Below, piece by piece: positions 11,612-23,760 of a stretch of DNA of 64,000 nt. The DNA is from Microcebus murinus (Eukaryota; Chordata; Mammalia; Primates; Cheirogaleidae). The stretch's first letter is position 1, and each line of letters begins with the position of its first letter. Below the pieces are notes generated by a model. The model saw only the letters and a list, made by a program, of their open reading frames with translations, was not told the DNA's origin and did not search any database. The translations under genes were made by a program, and so were the position numbers. Location: contig NC_134113.1 in the NCBI RefSeq assembly GCF_040939455.1, positions 13,378,501-13,442,500 on the forward strand, written 5' to 3'.

Positions 11612-11850
11612 TTCCTTTTATCAAACACCTACTATGTGCATGAGATAATTGCATAGATTCTCATATTTAACGTTTACAACATCCTTACAAGACAAGTACT
11701 GGAATCCTTCGCATTTTGCAGTTGAAGAAAATAAGGGCCAGTGAAGTTCGTAAAGTTGCTTAACATCCTTCCTACATACACTCAGAAACAGATGACACGT
11801 GGGTCTGATCTCAGGCCCTTCCAAGTCCACATTCTTGCTCTTAACTACCA
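11612..11850 (-). repeat. MIR SINE, reverse orientation
   Basis: Shows 'caaacacctactatgtgcat', 'tacaacatccttac', 'cattttgcagttgaagaaaa' and 'taaagttgcttaac' in the order of the reverse complement of MIR. Confidence 0.6.
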
Positions 11851-11859
11851 CACTCTACT

Positions 11860-12635
11860 GCTTCCCAGATTCAGGAGTTGGGCCCAGCCACATAGGGGAG
11901 CGTCTGGGCTGACTGGGAGTCCAGCACACCTTTCTATTCCCCATCACTCTTTCCGCCAACTCACCAGGTGCTTTTCTTTAACATTTAGGTAGCTTTTTAG
12001 AAAATTGGAATAGAAGCAAAAATCAACTACATGGCCCTACATCCTGCTCTCATCCCCAAACCCTATAAATGGCAGAACACATTTGAAAAAGAATGCATCT
12101 ATAGTGGGGATAAAAATCAATGGAGGACAAGTGGCTCAGAGGAATATCTGAGAGAGAGAGAAGGCAAATGGACCAGATGAACATCTACAGGGACTCACCA
12201 AGCACCGGGAGGTTCCAAGGTTAGAGACAATGCACACGGGAAGCAGAAAAGGGCTCTGGAGAAAACATCAGGGTGACTGGTTTGGAAGCCCATACCTTCA
12301 GCATCCAGCACTTTGGCCCCTTCTGTGACCTCTTATGTCAAGTAGAGGCAGCAGGGGCTCCTGCCTTGCACTCCCACCCAGGCTAGCATTACTAGTGTGG
12401 CTGTTTTGGCCAAAGAACCAAGATGAAGGTAATGCCAAGGAAGAATGGGGAGCCCCATATACTAAAGAAAAAAATTACTGAAAGGCCTTCTTGGAATCAT
12501 GTCCTATACTGCTTCCCTACAGCCATTAGAGACAAGTGGTAACAAACACAAAGAAGCCACAGGCAGATAGGGAACTTCAAGTACAGAGACAGGCATATAG
12601 CCTAAAGCCACTGGCCATCAGAGAAAAGCAACACC
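11860..12635. other. Non-coding interval, no feature recognised
   Basis: No exon-like frame, no repeat family I can name with confidence, and no structural RNA. Confidence 0.4.
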
Positions 12636-12639
12636 CTGA

Positions 12640-13812
12640 GAGATGTATAAGGTTGAAATGTGTTCCCCAAAAGTTATATTGAAGTCCTAATCCCTAATAT
12701 CTGTGAATGTGACCTTATTTGGAAACAGAGTATTTGCAAATGTAACCAAGTTAAGATTAAGTCATACTGGATTAGGGTGGGCCTAAATGCATGACTGGGG
12801 TCCTTATAAGAAGAGGGAATTTGAACACAGAGACACTGGAGAGACACTCTCGGTCATGGGGAAGGAGGTCATAGGAAGGTGGAAGCAGTGACTGGAGTGA
12901 TGCAAATTCAAGCCAAGGAACACCAAGGATCACCAGCAACCCCCTGAGGCCAAGAAGAGGCAAGAAAAGATTCTTCCTATAATAGCATCAAAAGGAATAA
13001 AATACTTAGGAATAAATTTAACCAAGGAGGCTAAAGACTTGTACACTGAAAACTATAAAATATTGATGAAAGAAATTAAAATAGACACAAATAAATGGAA
13101 AGACATCACATGCTCTTGGATTGGAAGATTTAATAGTATTAAAATGTCCATATTACCCAAACTGATATAGACTTAATGCTATGCCTATCAAAACCCCCAG
13201 TGGCATTTTTCACAAAGGTAGAAAAAAACAATTCTAAAATTTGTACAGAAACGACAAAAGACCCTGAATAGCCAAAATAATCTTGAGAAAAACAAAGTTG
13301 GAGGCCTCACTTTCCTGACTTCAAACCATATTTCAAAGCTATAGTAATTAAAACAGTATGGTACTGGCATAAACCAGATATATAGATCAATGGATCAGAA
13401 TAGCAAGCCCAGAAATAAATACATATATACTGTGAAACAATCTTCCACAAGGGTACCTAAACTATACAATGAGAAAGGATAATATCATCAACAAATGATG
13501 TTACCATCAACAAATGATGCTTTAGTTTTGCAAAATAAAAAAATTCTAGAGGTCTACTGTATAACAATATTCACATAGTTAGCAATACTGTATTGTACAG
13601 TGTTTGGTAAAAGGATAAATTTCAGATTACTGTTTATGGTAATAGAGAAAAAGAAAGGATTCTTCCCTGGAGCCTTAAGAGGGAGTGTAGTCCTGCTGAC
13701 ACCTTGATTTCAGACACCTAGACTCCAGTACTGTGAGAGAATAAATTGCTGTTGTTTGTAAGCCACCCAATTTGTGGTTATTTGTTACAATCACTTTAGG
13801 AAATTAATATAA
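12640..13812 (+). mobile_element. MLT1-type LTR interrupted by an L1
   Basis: The left half (12,640-12,977) runs from 'gttgaaatgtgttccccaaa' through 'ccttataagaagaggg' to 'ccaagaagagg'. The right half (13,651-13,812) resumes exactly where the left stops, with 'gctgacaccttgatttcag' and 'taagccacccaatttgtgg', and ends 'ctttaggaaattaatata'. Between them lies an unrelated L1 fragment. Together the halves make one ERVL-MaLR LTR of about 485 bp. No coding capacity. Confidence 0.8.
12978..13650 (+). mobile_element. 5'-truncated, internally deleted L1 nested in an LTR
   Basis: Starts inside the ORF2-derived region (landmarks 'caaaaggaataaaatactta', 'agccaaaataatcttgag', 'aaacagtatggtactggcat'). It then jumps to an L1 3' UTR ('gcaatactgtattgtacagt') without the ORF2 end. 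It is flanked by a 16-base duplication with one mismatch (aagaaaagattcttcc at 12,962-12,977; aagaaaggattcttcc at 13,651-13,666), which fixes its limits. Stops and frameshifts leave no intact protein. The 3' end lacks a long A tail. Confidence 0.85.
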
Positions 13813-13814
13813 GA

Positions 13815-16800
13815 GAGATACACCAAGCTCAACAAATGGAATAACTAATGCCCAAGGAAGTATAAGAAGGCAAAAAGAAAAAAAAAGTAAAAAGAATCTG
13901 AAAGAAAGAAAAGTAAATATTTTCACAAGGAGAAGGGAAGATATCCACGAAATAAGAACAGGTACTTAAGAAATAAGAGCAATCAGCCATTATGGGTAAT
14001 ATAATTCTAAAAATCACAATAACTAATAGTGTAAAGAACAAGGTGGGCACAGACAGAGAACAATGTGAGAAGTTGGTCAACATAGCCTAGGAATTCCCCA
14101 AGAATGCTGTGCCAAAGTATAAAAAGACAGAAAGTAAGAAAGATGAAGATACAGAAATAAATAGGTAAGCCCAAGCATCTTCAAACAGGAATTTTAGAGA
14201 TAAAGGAGAAAAATACACAGGGAAATAATAATAAAATGAATAAATGAAGACATATCCCAAAACTAAAGGAAGAACAAGGCTTCAGATTCAAGGGCACAAA
14301 ATTACTGGACAGTTTGAATGAGAAAGTATTTTGACCTTATGGATTTGGGTACCAAGGGCATGAGGGACTCAGAGGTAGCTAGAGTTCCCACTCTTACCCT
14401 TAGCATTCAATACCAGGCACTTCACTATGTGGAGGTAGTGTCCTTTCCTCTCTCATCTTCAATGGGACTTCTATGTTATCTGAAATGCAATAAAAGCATT
14501 GGTTTAGAATTCATCCTTGATTCTTGGCCAATATTTGTGGTGTATGGAATTGGAAGTGCCTATTTCAGAAGAGGCCTGTGGTGTAATTAGAGTTTATTAG
14601 TCTCAGTAGTGTGTGTTCATCAGAAGTTCATCCAATTTGACATAGTGTTGGCCTGTGACAAACTAAAGCTTTAATCCCTGCCAAATTAGAGGGAAAATCA
14701 TGATAAGGAACCATCTTGAGATTTTTTATTGCATATAAAACATTTTAAAATGCTAAAAAAAATCTCATGTAACAATCTGTTTGGATAATATTATTGGAGA
14801 TGTTGACATTTAAGTGAGAAAATTGTTCATAAAGTGAAGTGAAATGAGGATTGTAAGAATCTTTGACCAGATAGCAAAACTGAAAAGCTATATAAACCAA
14901 TCAATTTTTAAAATTAAAACAGCATTAATCTGAGATGTGAAATACAAATTTTGTAAGCATGATTCGAGGCTGGCATTTGGTGAGGTCCAATGTCTCTTGA
15001 GGAGTGAAGAGTTCACAGAATTATTTTGTTAATCAACTCTTAGGAGAGAGATTTGGTAAAAACATTTTACTTAGTAAATGAAACATATTTAATTTGGTGT
15101 CTCATTCTGTCAGTTTGTCTTCAGAGGAACCCGTATAAAGACTTATAACAACAGCTTTCCATCAATAATTGTTTGACAGTTACTATGCTACTGGGTGCAC
15201 CTTTCAAATTTATAATTAGGAAGACTTGGCAGATGGGACATGCTGATCAATAACATAGTCAATTTTCTATTATGGAAATAAATTGATATTTCCACTGTAA
15301 AAACATTTCTTTCAGCACCTTAGAACAACACTATTTATTTCCAGCAAGAAGGTAACAAGAGGATGTATAAATGTTAGACAAATTATAGTAGATGTTTACC
15401 AATTCTTTCAACTATACTCCATTTTCAATACCCCTAAGAGATAGCAGTCTTGCTTATCAAATTCTTTACAGGGAATTTACTCTCAGATTTCTGCTTTGGG
15501 TCAGGAGAACTGGATCTGATACATTTTATACTGTTCTTCCTACCAGGTTTGACATTATCAGAGATAAAGTTGGCATTGGAGGGAGGTGTAATACAGTGGA
15601 ATGAGCATAGATTAAGGAATCTGACAGATTTGGACATAAATCTTAGCCTTGAACTTGAAGACACTGCTGTCTCTGAATCTTAGCTTCCTCACTTATAAAT
15701 TGGAATCAGCTAGATCTAGTTTGCCCTTCTACTTACTCACTAGCTAGATGAACCTAATCAGGTTACTGGACATGTGCTAGCTTATCTTGCCTCAGTGAAC
15801 TGTTGTGAGTGAAATGAAATAACATATATAAATATCACAGCACCAAGGGCATGCTTAACAAATTTTAGTTCTTTTCCCCTTCACTATGATATGTTATAAG
15901 GGCAATGTACAAAAAATGCTCCAAGGCATAGAAATTTGAGATACAATTGTGCAAAGTGTTCAGCTTTTTAGATGTCATTTTCTCTAAGAAGATGGATGTA
16001 TATCCAAATATGAAATCATATTAATATACCAGCTTCTTTTGTCAATTGTTTGTGACATCTACATGATCAAGTCCAACTCATGGAATTGTTGAGAAGCAAT
16101 TATACACAAGGCATGAGAATGGATGGTGTGAGGACCACGTCATGACCTCCGATCTCAAGAAGGTTAAATCTAGTTAGGAAGTTCTTGCTCAATCCAAGAA
16201 GAAACCTAGTCATGACAATGGCACTACTGTCCCCTATGGTTAAGAGGAGGCCAGCCTCTAATAATTTCAGGACTTTTCACCAGTACCTAACTTCTGCTGA
16301 ACTATATCAGAGGACATTGCATCTGAGTCTTCTGGCTCCTGGGGTCTGCCTTTCCCAGTGGGAATCTAGCCTGCTTGAGAAGAAAGGAGTAGTTCAGTCT
16401 TGCTTTAATCACTGACAGCCTTATCACATGCACGGTCCACCTCAATATGACATATCATCTGCTCCCTCCAATATAGCCATCCAATATTAAAGAATGCTCA
16501 GAATCAGAATAATACGTGGCCACTTCCATGGGACTTGGGTCTTGGAAACCATCTCAAGATGGTCAAGATGGACAGTGGCACTATTTATAAGAAAAATCAG
16601 GAAAAAATTCTTTTTCCTTGTTTGGGAAGGGTGGGAGAATAGAAAATCAAGAGTTTTATTTTGGACTTGTTAAAATTTACATTTCTACTCAACATCCGTG
16701 TGGAGATGTCTAGTAGAATTTTAGACACATGAGTCATGCACTCAAAGGAGATGTCTGAAGTAGTGAACCGATGTTATAAATCGGAGCATTATTATTCCAT

Positions 16801-17185
16801 GGAGATAAGTAGACCCAGGGAATCACTACGGATTTCCCAGGGAAAGAGTGGAGAGACAGAAAAGAAACTAACCCAGGAGAAAGCCTCTTGAGGAGATAGC
16901 ACTGAAGGATCAACAAGATTTGGATAGATGAGAAGACAGGAACACCTTTAGGTAGGTTCAGCATGTGAACGAAGGCACTGCAGGGCCAATTGTGATACCT
17001 TGTTTGGGGCTACTGAAGATACTAGCTAACTGGGTTTTCAAACAGTGCCCCATGGAACCCCATGGCTCTTTGGGTAGTATGGACATGTTAACAATATTAA
17101 TTCTTCCAATCCACATTGAATATCTTTCAATTTATTTAATATCTCTTAAAGACGTTGGTTAAGTGATAAAATCACAGGTCTTAAA
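13815..17185. other. Non-coding, AT-rich interval, no gene seen
   Basis: About 3.4 kb of AT-rich sequence. A MIR-like element lies at about 15,585-15,870 ('acagtggaatgagcatagat' to 'aaatgaaataacatata'). Near 16,640-16,730 there is an L2-like piece ('ttttggacttgttaaaattt', 'gtgtggagatgtctagtag'). Frames such as 14,318-14,590 (plus) and 15,450-15,683 (plus) are unrecognisable and lack exon context. Confidence 0.4.
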
Positions 17186-17189
17186 GTCT

Positions 17190-17370
17190 CAAGCAATGTC
17201 TTGTGGTCCAGATTCTGGCACTTATGTCTGTGTGACCTTGATCAAGTCTTGTCTGATATAAAATGAGGCTATTAGTACTTCCCACTTTGTCAATTTGTTG
17301 AGAGAATTAAATAAGAAAATCTGTAAACATAACTAACAGAGTGGCTGATGCCTCGTAGGTCCTCAATTCT
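17190..17370 (+). repeat. MIR SINE
   Basis: Carries 'tgtgtgaccttgatcaagtc', 'aaaatgaggctattagtact' and 'tgttgagagaattaaataag', the MIR core and 3' region in order. Confidence 0.6.
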
Positions 17371-17929
17371 TGCTGGTTTTATTCCTTTCTTAAAGGAGTG
17401 CTGGCTTAGAAGAGTTAATTCCAGACACATTAATTTCTAGGTTTCTCTGGCATTGCTGGCCTGACTCCAAAGCCTTTTTGTGTCTTTGGGGGTTTCTCCT
17501 CTTCTACTCCCAGCCTAAGCAACACACACACACTCGCGCCCACACAAGTTTATTTTCTTCCTGTTCCCAGCAATGTTAAGTCTACCCTTCATGTGGACCT
17601 CACCTGTCTGGGCTCCCTCTCACTCCTGTGAACTCCCACATGGCAGCCATGCCAGATCAAGGCCTGCCCCAGGGCCCACTGGCTCCCCAATGGTCTACAA
17701 AGCCCCCTGATCCTCTCTGGGAATCTGCTGCAGGAAGGAACCTGCCCAATGGGACTGCTCCTCTTTCGGGCTAGGCTTAAATGGGATTATTTGAGAACTC
17801 ATGAACTCACTTTTTCCCAGAGAGAACCCAGAACTGAAGATGTCTAGAGAGGGAGCTAGGGGCCTGGAGAGTGGAAGGAGAAGAATTTTAAAGGTTTGAT
17901 GGAAAAGCTATACATTGCTTCTTTCTTCC

Positions 17930-18545
17930 CTGGGCTAGATTGTATTTTCCGAAGATCACAGCACCAACACCTCCACCCCACATGCTCTTCTGCAATGTGA
18001 CCCTGACAGCCCTCCACCAAGAGAGAGGTTCTCATTCTTCTCCCCGTGAAATCCAAGCTGATCTTAGGACTTGCTTGTAACGAGGAGAATGCAGCAGACG
18101 TGTCCCTGTGACTTCAAAGGCCAGGTCGGAGCAGGCCAGGCAGCTCCCACCTGGTTTCCATGGAACGCCTCCTCTGGGAGCAGTCCCTCTTGGAAACGAG
18201 CCGCCACGCTGTGCAAAGGCCACGCCGCACGGAGAGGCCACACACAAGTGCTCTGTTGACAGGCCCAGCTGTGCACGGCGTTTGAGTTATCCCAGCCCGG
18301 GGAACAGACAATAATATGTGAGTGAAGGAGCCTCCAGATGATTCCAGCTCCCGTTTGTCGGAGTCACCACCAGCCATGTGAGTGGCCCCGAGTGAAACCC
18401 CAGACATGAGAGAGCAGAGACAAGCCATCCCCTGTGTTCCCTGCCTGAAGTCCTGACCCACATAACCTGTGCGCGTAACCCACTGGTCATTGTTTTACGC
18501 CAGTCAGTGTGGGATGGTTTGTTACACAGCGTTAGGGAGTGGGAC
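17930..18545 (+). mobile_element. Probable old MLT1-type LTR
   Basis: Landmarks in order: 'ccgcacggagaggccacac', 'aatatgtgagtgaaggagcc', 'ccagatgattccagctcc', 'gagagcagagacaagcc', 'cctgacccacataacctgtg' and 'gtgggatggtttgttacac', which follow an older MLT1 LTR form. The first 150 bases are assigned less surely. Many short frames on both strands cross it and are not genes. Confidence 0.55.
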
Positions 18546-18559
18546 AGTCTCCCAACACG

Positions 18560-18672
18560 TATAACAGGTAAGCATGCACACATGCACACACACATGTGTG
18601 CATCTTCACCCATGGTGGGGAATGGGATACACACACATACACGCATGCATGCATCCTTACCCATGATGGGGA
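18560..18672. repeat. Imperfect tandem duplication with CA-rich segments
   Basis: Two copies of about 51 bases. Each carries alternating CA/TG followed by 'catcttcacccatggtgggg' (from 18,601) and 'catccttacccatgatgggg' (from 18,652). It is a small local duplication within a CA-rich stretch. Confidence 0.7.
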
Positions 18673-18679
18673 TGTGACA

Positions 18680-21212
18680 AATATTAAAGAAAGATCAACT
18701 CACTAACTCTCCCCTCGTCCCAATTTCTCCATCCGTCAGGTGATAGGAAGAAGAGACTCTGGCTCCCAAAGGCCCTTCCAGCTCTAACATTCTGCTCGTG
18801 TGATCACCCTCCCCCCCTTCCTTTCAGTTAAAGCCTGCTCTGAAATCCTTTCTCTCCTCTGAGATATACATCACTGACAACTTCCCAGGACTAGTTGCAC
18901 TTTAGACAGCGTTGAAGCCTAAAGGGAAAGGAATAAAGCTTTGATGGTGGAATTTCAGAACCAGTGGATTTTTGTTTTCAAGAGATTGGGGAGAAGTGGT
19001 TATCTCAAGTCTTGAAGTTAGTAGTATTGGCATATCATTATTATATAAGTGAATTATAGTATACACAATGATTGTTATTATTACTCGGAGTGTCACCATG
19101 TGTTGAAGCTCACTTTGAGCTGAACATTCTTCTAGGCCCTGTGCGTGCATTACCCTATTTAATCCTCATGGTAGGAAATCCCCCCCACCCCAGCATGAGT
19201 GGAACCTACCCTGATACTATATTAGGGAACACAGAAAAATCTGTCACATGGGGACATGAATATACCTGACAATTCTACACTAAATGCTGGTTTTCAAGAC
19301 TTGCTGCAGCAAAACACTTTCTATGTTCTGAATCGAGGTGTTCTCCTAATAAAATTGAATAATGTTAATTTTAATTTTTTAATTGCAGAGAAAACATGTT
19401 AATGTGGAGTGTTTTTAATTCTCCTTGCATAATTTTTGTTTAAAACCTTTGATGTTCATTGCTACTTGCTGGCTAAGAAAATCAGTTCTAGCTCAAAGGA
19501 GAGGCAAAGACTGGAGCAGTTACCAGGGTAAACTCCAGAGTTAGACCCGGGTTCAAAAAATGAACAAAATTAATTTGCCATTTACTGCTGGGTGACCTTG
19601 GACAAGTCCATTAACTGTTCTAATGCTTCATCCTGTCATCTATAACGTGGGGGTAACTATAGTTCCTTTCTTATAGGGTGGCATTGGGATTAAAGGACAT
19701 TATGTATTCAGCCCGGTGCCTGACACGGAAATAGTTGACAAAGGTTTGCTGTTTTATTAATAATCCATTCCTGTATTGTAGGCAAATTCAAGATAGAAGG
19801 CAATTTTCAAGGTGATTTTTGTCTGCTAGAGGAAGTCTTACAAAAAAGAAAAACTGTGTATGTGCGTGCATGAACATCTGAGTTTTACAAATTAGATAAT
19901 TTCTTACAATAATATTTCCAGATTAGTTGTTTAACTTTCCACTTTTCTGACATAAAAATATCCTAGAGAAAAGTCATATACTGATCTGGAAAAGCATGGC
20001 CTTTGAAGTGGAACAAAAATGGATTCTAATCCTAGGTAAGTTCCTCACCTTCTCTGAACTGTGGTGCAGACATGTCTAAAGTGCTCAATAAATATTTGTG
20101 GAACAAACTTCTAAAAATTATTATATTAATACCTTTCTTTGTCTTGTTAGGATTAAATGAGATACAAAGTAAAAATACTTAACTCATAGTTATTGGTTGG
20201 CAAATGTTAGTTTTCTTTATTCGCACACTTTTTAAAGTACCTGGCATCTTTTATTAAGAAACTCCAAATTTGATCGGTTCTATTCATTATGATGAATTTT
20301 AATTCCTCTGTTTATCATACGGATAACTGGTTTTACTGAATATTCTCACTGTTTATCTTAGAGATTCTCTAACAACATGCTGTGTGGATAAAGCAATGGT
20401 ACTGCTCAGAGAAAGTCAACAGGATGCACATAATTAACCCAAGAGATAGCTGAGTTAGCTTTTATCACTAACACACATACCCCCCTTGAATATGGTGCCT
20501 CATTATTACGATGAAGTCGGAGATTGTCTTGGACTCATTAGACTCCCTTCCTCTGGAGGTGAGTTAATAGATATCCATGACTTCCTGAAAGAAAATCATT
20601 TGTTTCATCTTTAAAACTAAGGAAGAAGGGTCGAAGTTCAGTAGGAATTTTTGTGTGTGTGTGTGCTCAGCGATTTCTATTCCTCCACTTAGAAGCAACT
20701 AAATTCACATCACATGACCCATCTTCCTGCCATAAATCTGGTGATCAATCTAAAAGCTCTGTCTGCCAGGCAGTTCCTAGGTAACCAACCCCAAGTGACT
20801 TTAATGGACAGCCTGTAACAGGCAGAAACCAGTAAGAGAAAGGAAAAACCTGTCATTTTGTACTTTCCCCCCCATACTTTTAAATAATTAAAAACACCAT
20901 CAAGAAACTAATCCATAGATAAAATGATATGTAAAATATGATTGCATAGTGCTTCTCCACCTTCATTGATTCATTCTAAAGGGGAAAGAACCATTTACTC
21001 AACGCTTTACTTGTCCTAAAAGAAATTTCTTCCAACTTTTGATGTGACATTAGAATTATCAGGCCAGATCTTGTTAAATGAGTGAGTTACAAATGATTAT
21101 GAGATAAATATTTGTAGCAGTAATGACCTCTAAGTTTCCTTTTAATCTGGAAATATAAATTAACTCTTTTGGGGATGTACATTGAATAAAATTTAGTAAT
21201 TCAAGGAAGTTT
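18680..21212. other. Non-coding, AT-rich interval with MIR pieces
   Basis: Holds a reverse MIR-like piece at 19,085-19,200 ('tcactttgagctgaacattc', 'ttaatcctcatgg'), the MIR listed at 19,520-19,760 and another at 19,985-20,120 ('gcatggcctttgaagtgg', 'cctcaccttctctgaactg'). No exon is supported. The rest is AT-rich and unassigned. Confidence 0.4.
19520..19760 (+). repeat. MIR SINE, well preserved
   Basis: Contains 'ctccagagttagacccggg', 'ctgggtgaccttggacaag', 'gtggcattgggattaaagga' and 'agcccggtgcctgacacgg' in MIR order. Confidence 0.7.
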
Positions 21213-22225
21213 AAAAGTTCAGGTATCCCACTTTTTGATAGGGTTATTTGATTTTTTCTTGATGATTTTCATGAGTTCTAAGTAGATCCTAGTTATCAGC
21301 CCCTTATCAGATGTATAGGATGCGAAAAGTTTCTGCCATTCTATAGGTTGTCTGATTGCTCTCATGACTGCTTCTTTGGCTGTGCAGAAGCTAAACTTTT
21401 CAAAAGAAGACAGAATAATGGTTAACAAACATATGAAAAATGCTCAATATCTCTAATCATCAGGGAAATGCAAATCAAAACCGCGATGAGATATCTCTTA
21501 TCTCCAGTAAGAATGGCCTTTATCAAAAAGTCCTAAAACAATAAATGTTGGCCTGGATACGGAGAGATAGGAACACTCCTACACTGCTGGTGGGACTGCA
21601 AACTAGTTCAACATCTGTGGAAAGCAATATGGAGATACCTTAAAGTGATACAAGTTGATCTACCATTTGATCCAGCAATCCCACTACTGGACATCTACCC
21701 CAAAGAACAAAGGACAGTCGACAATAAAGACACCTGCACTTGAATGTTTATAGCAGCACAATTCACAATTGCAAAGCTGTGGAAACAACACAAGGGCCCA
21801 TCAATACATGAGTAGATTAATAAAACGTGGTATATGTATACCATAGAGTACTATTCAGCTCTAAGAAACAATGGTTATATAGCACCTCTTGTATTTTCTG
21901 GGATGGAGCTGGAACCAATACGACTAGGTGAAGTATCCCAAGAATGGAAAAACAAGCAGCACATGTACTCACCAGCAAATTGGTATTAATTGATCAGCAC
22001 CTAAGTGGACACATAGGAATTACATTTATTGGATATTGGGTATGTGGGAGGGGGGAGGAGGGGTTGGGTAAATACATACATAATTAGTGAGATGTGCACC
22101 GTCTGGGGGATGGTCATGCTTGAAGCTCAGACTTGAGGGGGGAGGGGGGCAAGGGCATTATACGCAACCTCAAAATTTGTACCCCCATACTATGCTGAAA
22201 TAAAAAAAAAAAGGTTAAGGCATCC
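21213..22225 (+). mobile_element. L1 with 5' inversion (twin priming), including target-site duplications
   Basis: From 21,229 to about 21,398 the sequence is L1 ORF2 in minus orientation; its translation contains the landmarks [20 protein letters not shown] and NPIKKW. From about 21,398 the element flips to plus orientation, resuming ORF2 at FSKED, then a 3' UTR with two G-rich runs. It ends 'tttgtacccccatactatg' plus an A tail (22,198-22,212). The two ORF2 pieces are almost contiguous in the parent element. Flanks carry a worn duplication: aaaagttcaggtatcc (21,213-21,228) and aaaaggttaaggcatcc (22,209-22,225). No functional protein remains. Confidence 0.88.
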
Positions 22226-22440
22226 ATTTGGGAAGCAGGCCTCGGTGAATCCTGGGTCCAAAACATATCTGTTGCATGACTTTTGAAAAGGAATGTAATC
22301 TCTGTGAAACCCTATTTATTCATCTGTTAAATAGGGATAATGTCAGATTGTTGAGATGCTTAAATCAGGCAATACAGATAAAACACCCAGCTTAATGCTG
22401 GTCTCATAGTAAACACTTAATAAAGGTTAGAAATAAGTTA
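22226..22440 (+). repeat. MIR SINE
   Basis: Begins directly after the L1 with 'gaagcaggcctcggtgaatc' and continues through 'ctgttgcatgacttttg', 'ctgttaaatagggataatg' and 'ctggtctcatagtaaac'. Another reverse MIR-like scrap lies at about 22,460-22,520, and one near 22,540-22,710. Confidence 0.6.
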
Positions 22441-22737
22441 AAAGAATAATCACCTTCTTATATGTAAGTACTTACTGAATGTCAGACACCAGACTAAGGT
22501 ATTTATACCTATGAAAACACTAGAGTAATAAAAAGTGAAAGGGCTCCGGAGTTGAAAGAAAGAAAACCGTTAGCTCTATAATATCATCAGCAGCATCATA
22601 AACGGCAACCATGTATTGAGCACCCTCTGTGTACAAAGCAGTGTAGTAGCTGGAGAGCATGGGGTTTAGAATAAGAAAGGAGCTCATTCTTTCATATTAG
22701 CTGTGTGACCACCATTAACGTAAATTAAAATAGCAAC

Positions 22738-23098
22738 GGGGCCTGAAGAACCCCTGAGCAGAAAAAGCCAGTTAGGCCTCTGAAGCGGCCTTGACCTTGC
22801 TTGATCTGCACACATGAGCTAAACTTGAGCTATGTCTTGTGAATGCCTGTATTAACAAAAAACAGAACTTAAGCTCAACTAATCAGAAGCAGCCAACAAA
22901 CTTATAATTCTATAGCTAGGGACTTTTTGGGGGGATAGACCAAATAAGGCAACTCTGTAACTGTAGCCAATCAGATATTTTCTTCCTATTACTTCCACAT
23001 TCACTCCATAAAAGCCTGTTTGGTTTGGTGCGTCCTGATTCATGAATCACTGTTTGCTCAAATAAACTCTTTAAAACTTTGTTGTGCCTCAGTGTACC
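22738..23098 (+). mobile_element. Endogenous-retrovirus-like solo LTR (class I-like)
   Basis: The layout is that of an LTR: a U3-like part beginning near 'gcctgaagaacccctgagc', a possible TATA-like 'ccataaaagcc' near 23,007, then 'caaataaactctttaaaact' with a polyadenylation-type AATAAA near 23,061 and 'ttgtgcctcagtgtaccc' at the end. I recognise the 3' part as typical of primate class I LTRs but cannot name the family. No internal retroviral sequence is present. Confidence 0.55.
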
Positions 23099-23112
23099 CT
23101 TTTCAGTATATA

Positions 23113-23760
23113 CTTTTTTTTCAGTTGTCAAATGGTCCATTACTGAAATATTTTCGTTCGTACTTTTTCACTAGCTGGCCGTTCCGCTGCACCACTGCCG
23201 ATGTCACCTATGGTGTCATGAGTACGGTGGCCATCAGCATTGTCACATAGACTGGAAAGTCCCTGGGGTCTCTTTAATGGTTCCAGAGAGTTCTCTGGCT
23301 AAAAATTGGTGCCGCGTCTGTCTGGCAATGTTGACAATTTCATCAAAAGGGACATTTCTGTTGTGTTTCATTCTTTTCTGTTTCTTTCTGTCTCTTGGTG
23401 GCTCCTTGAGAGATTTAATAATCGGGGCAGAGGCAGAAGGTGCCACTTCTATCTGGGCCTGTCTGTTGTGAAGAGTCCGTTTCACTGTAAGCCTCAGACC
23501 CTTCCAGTCACTTGTTGTCTTGGCGATGTCATCCCCAACCTTCTTTGGAGACAGACCCATGGGGCCGATCTTGGGGGCCAGGGCAGATGTGGCACCAACT
23601 GTGCCACTGGTGCACCTTAGGTACATGACTTGGATCTCACCGGGGTCTAACTTAGGCGGCCTCGCGGAAGTGGCTGGTGTCGGATGAACCTGGATTCAGG
23701 ACCACTGACGAAAGTTGCACCTCGGCCTCCTCTGAGCTGAAAACAGAAAGGCCAGCAAAT
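23113..23760 (-). pseudogene. RPL12: Processed pseudogene of ribosomal protein L12
   Basis: Read on the minus strand, it is an intronless copy of the RPL12 mRNA. The 5' leader ends 'ggttcatccgacaccagcc', the coding part spans about 23,662 down to 23,171, and a short 3' UTR and A tail (T run 23,114-23,121) follow. Translation shows the conserved segments [54 protein letters not shown] and [11 protein letters not shown] of the 165-residue 60S protein that binds 28S rRNA in the ribosomal stalk. The start codon is lost (AGG at 23,662-23,660). A 2-base deletion after the QSM residues puts a TGA in frame, and a further 4 bases are missing near the end. Flanks ccttttcagtatata (23,098-23,112) and cctttcaatactata (23,761-23,775) look like a worn target-site duplication. 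It is a nonfunctional L1-mediated retrocopy. Confidence 0.95.

Noticed and set aside
18032..18664. Cluster of overlapping frames on both strands
   Set aside because: They cross an old LTR and a CA-rich tandem duplication.
21219..21428. Minus-strand 69-codon frame resembling a real protein
   Set aside because: It is the inverted L1 ORF2 segment.
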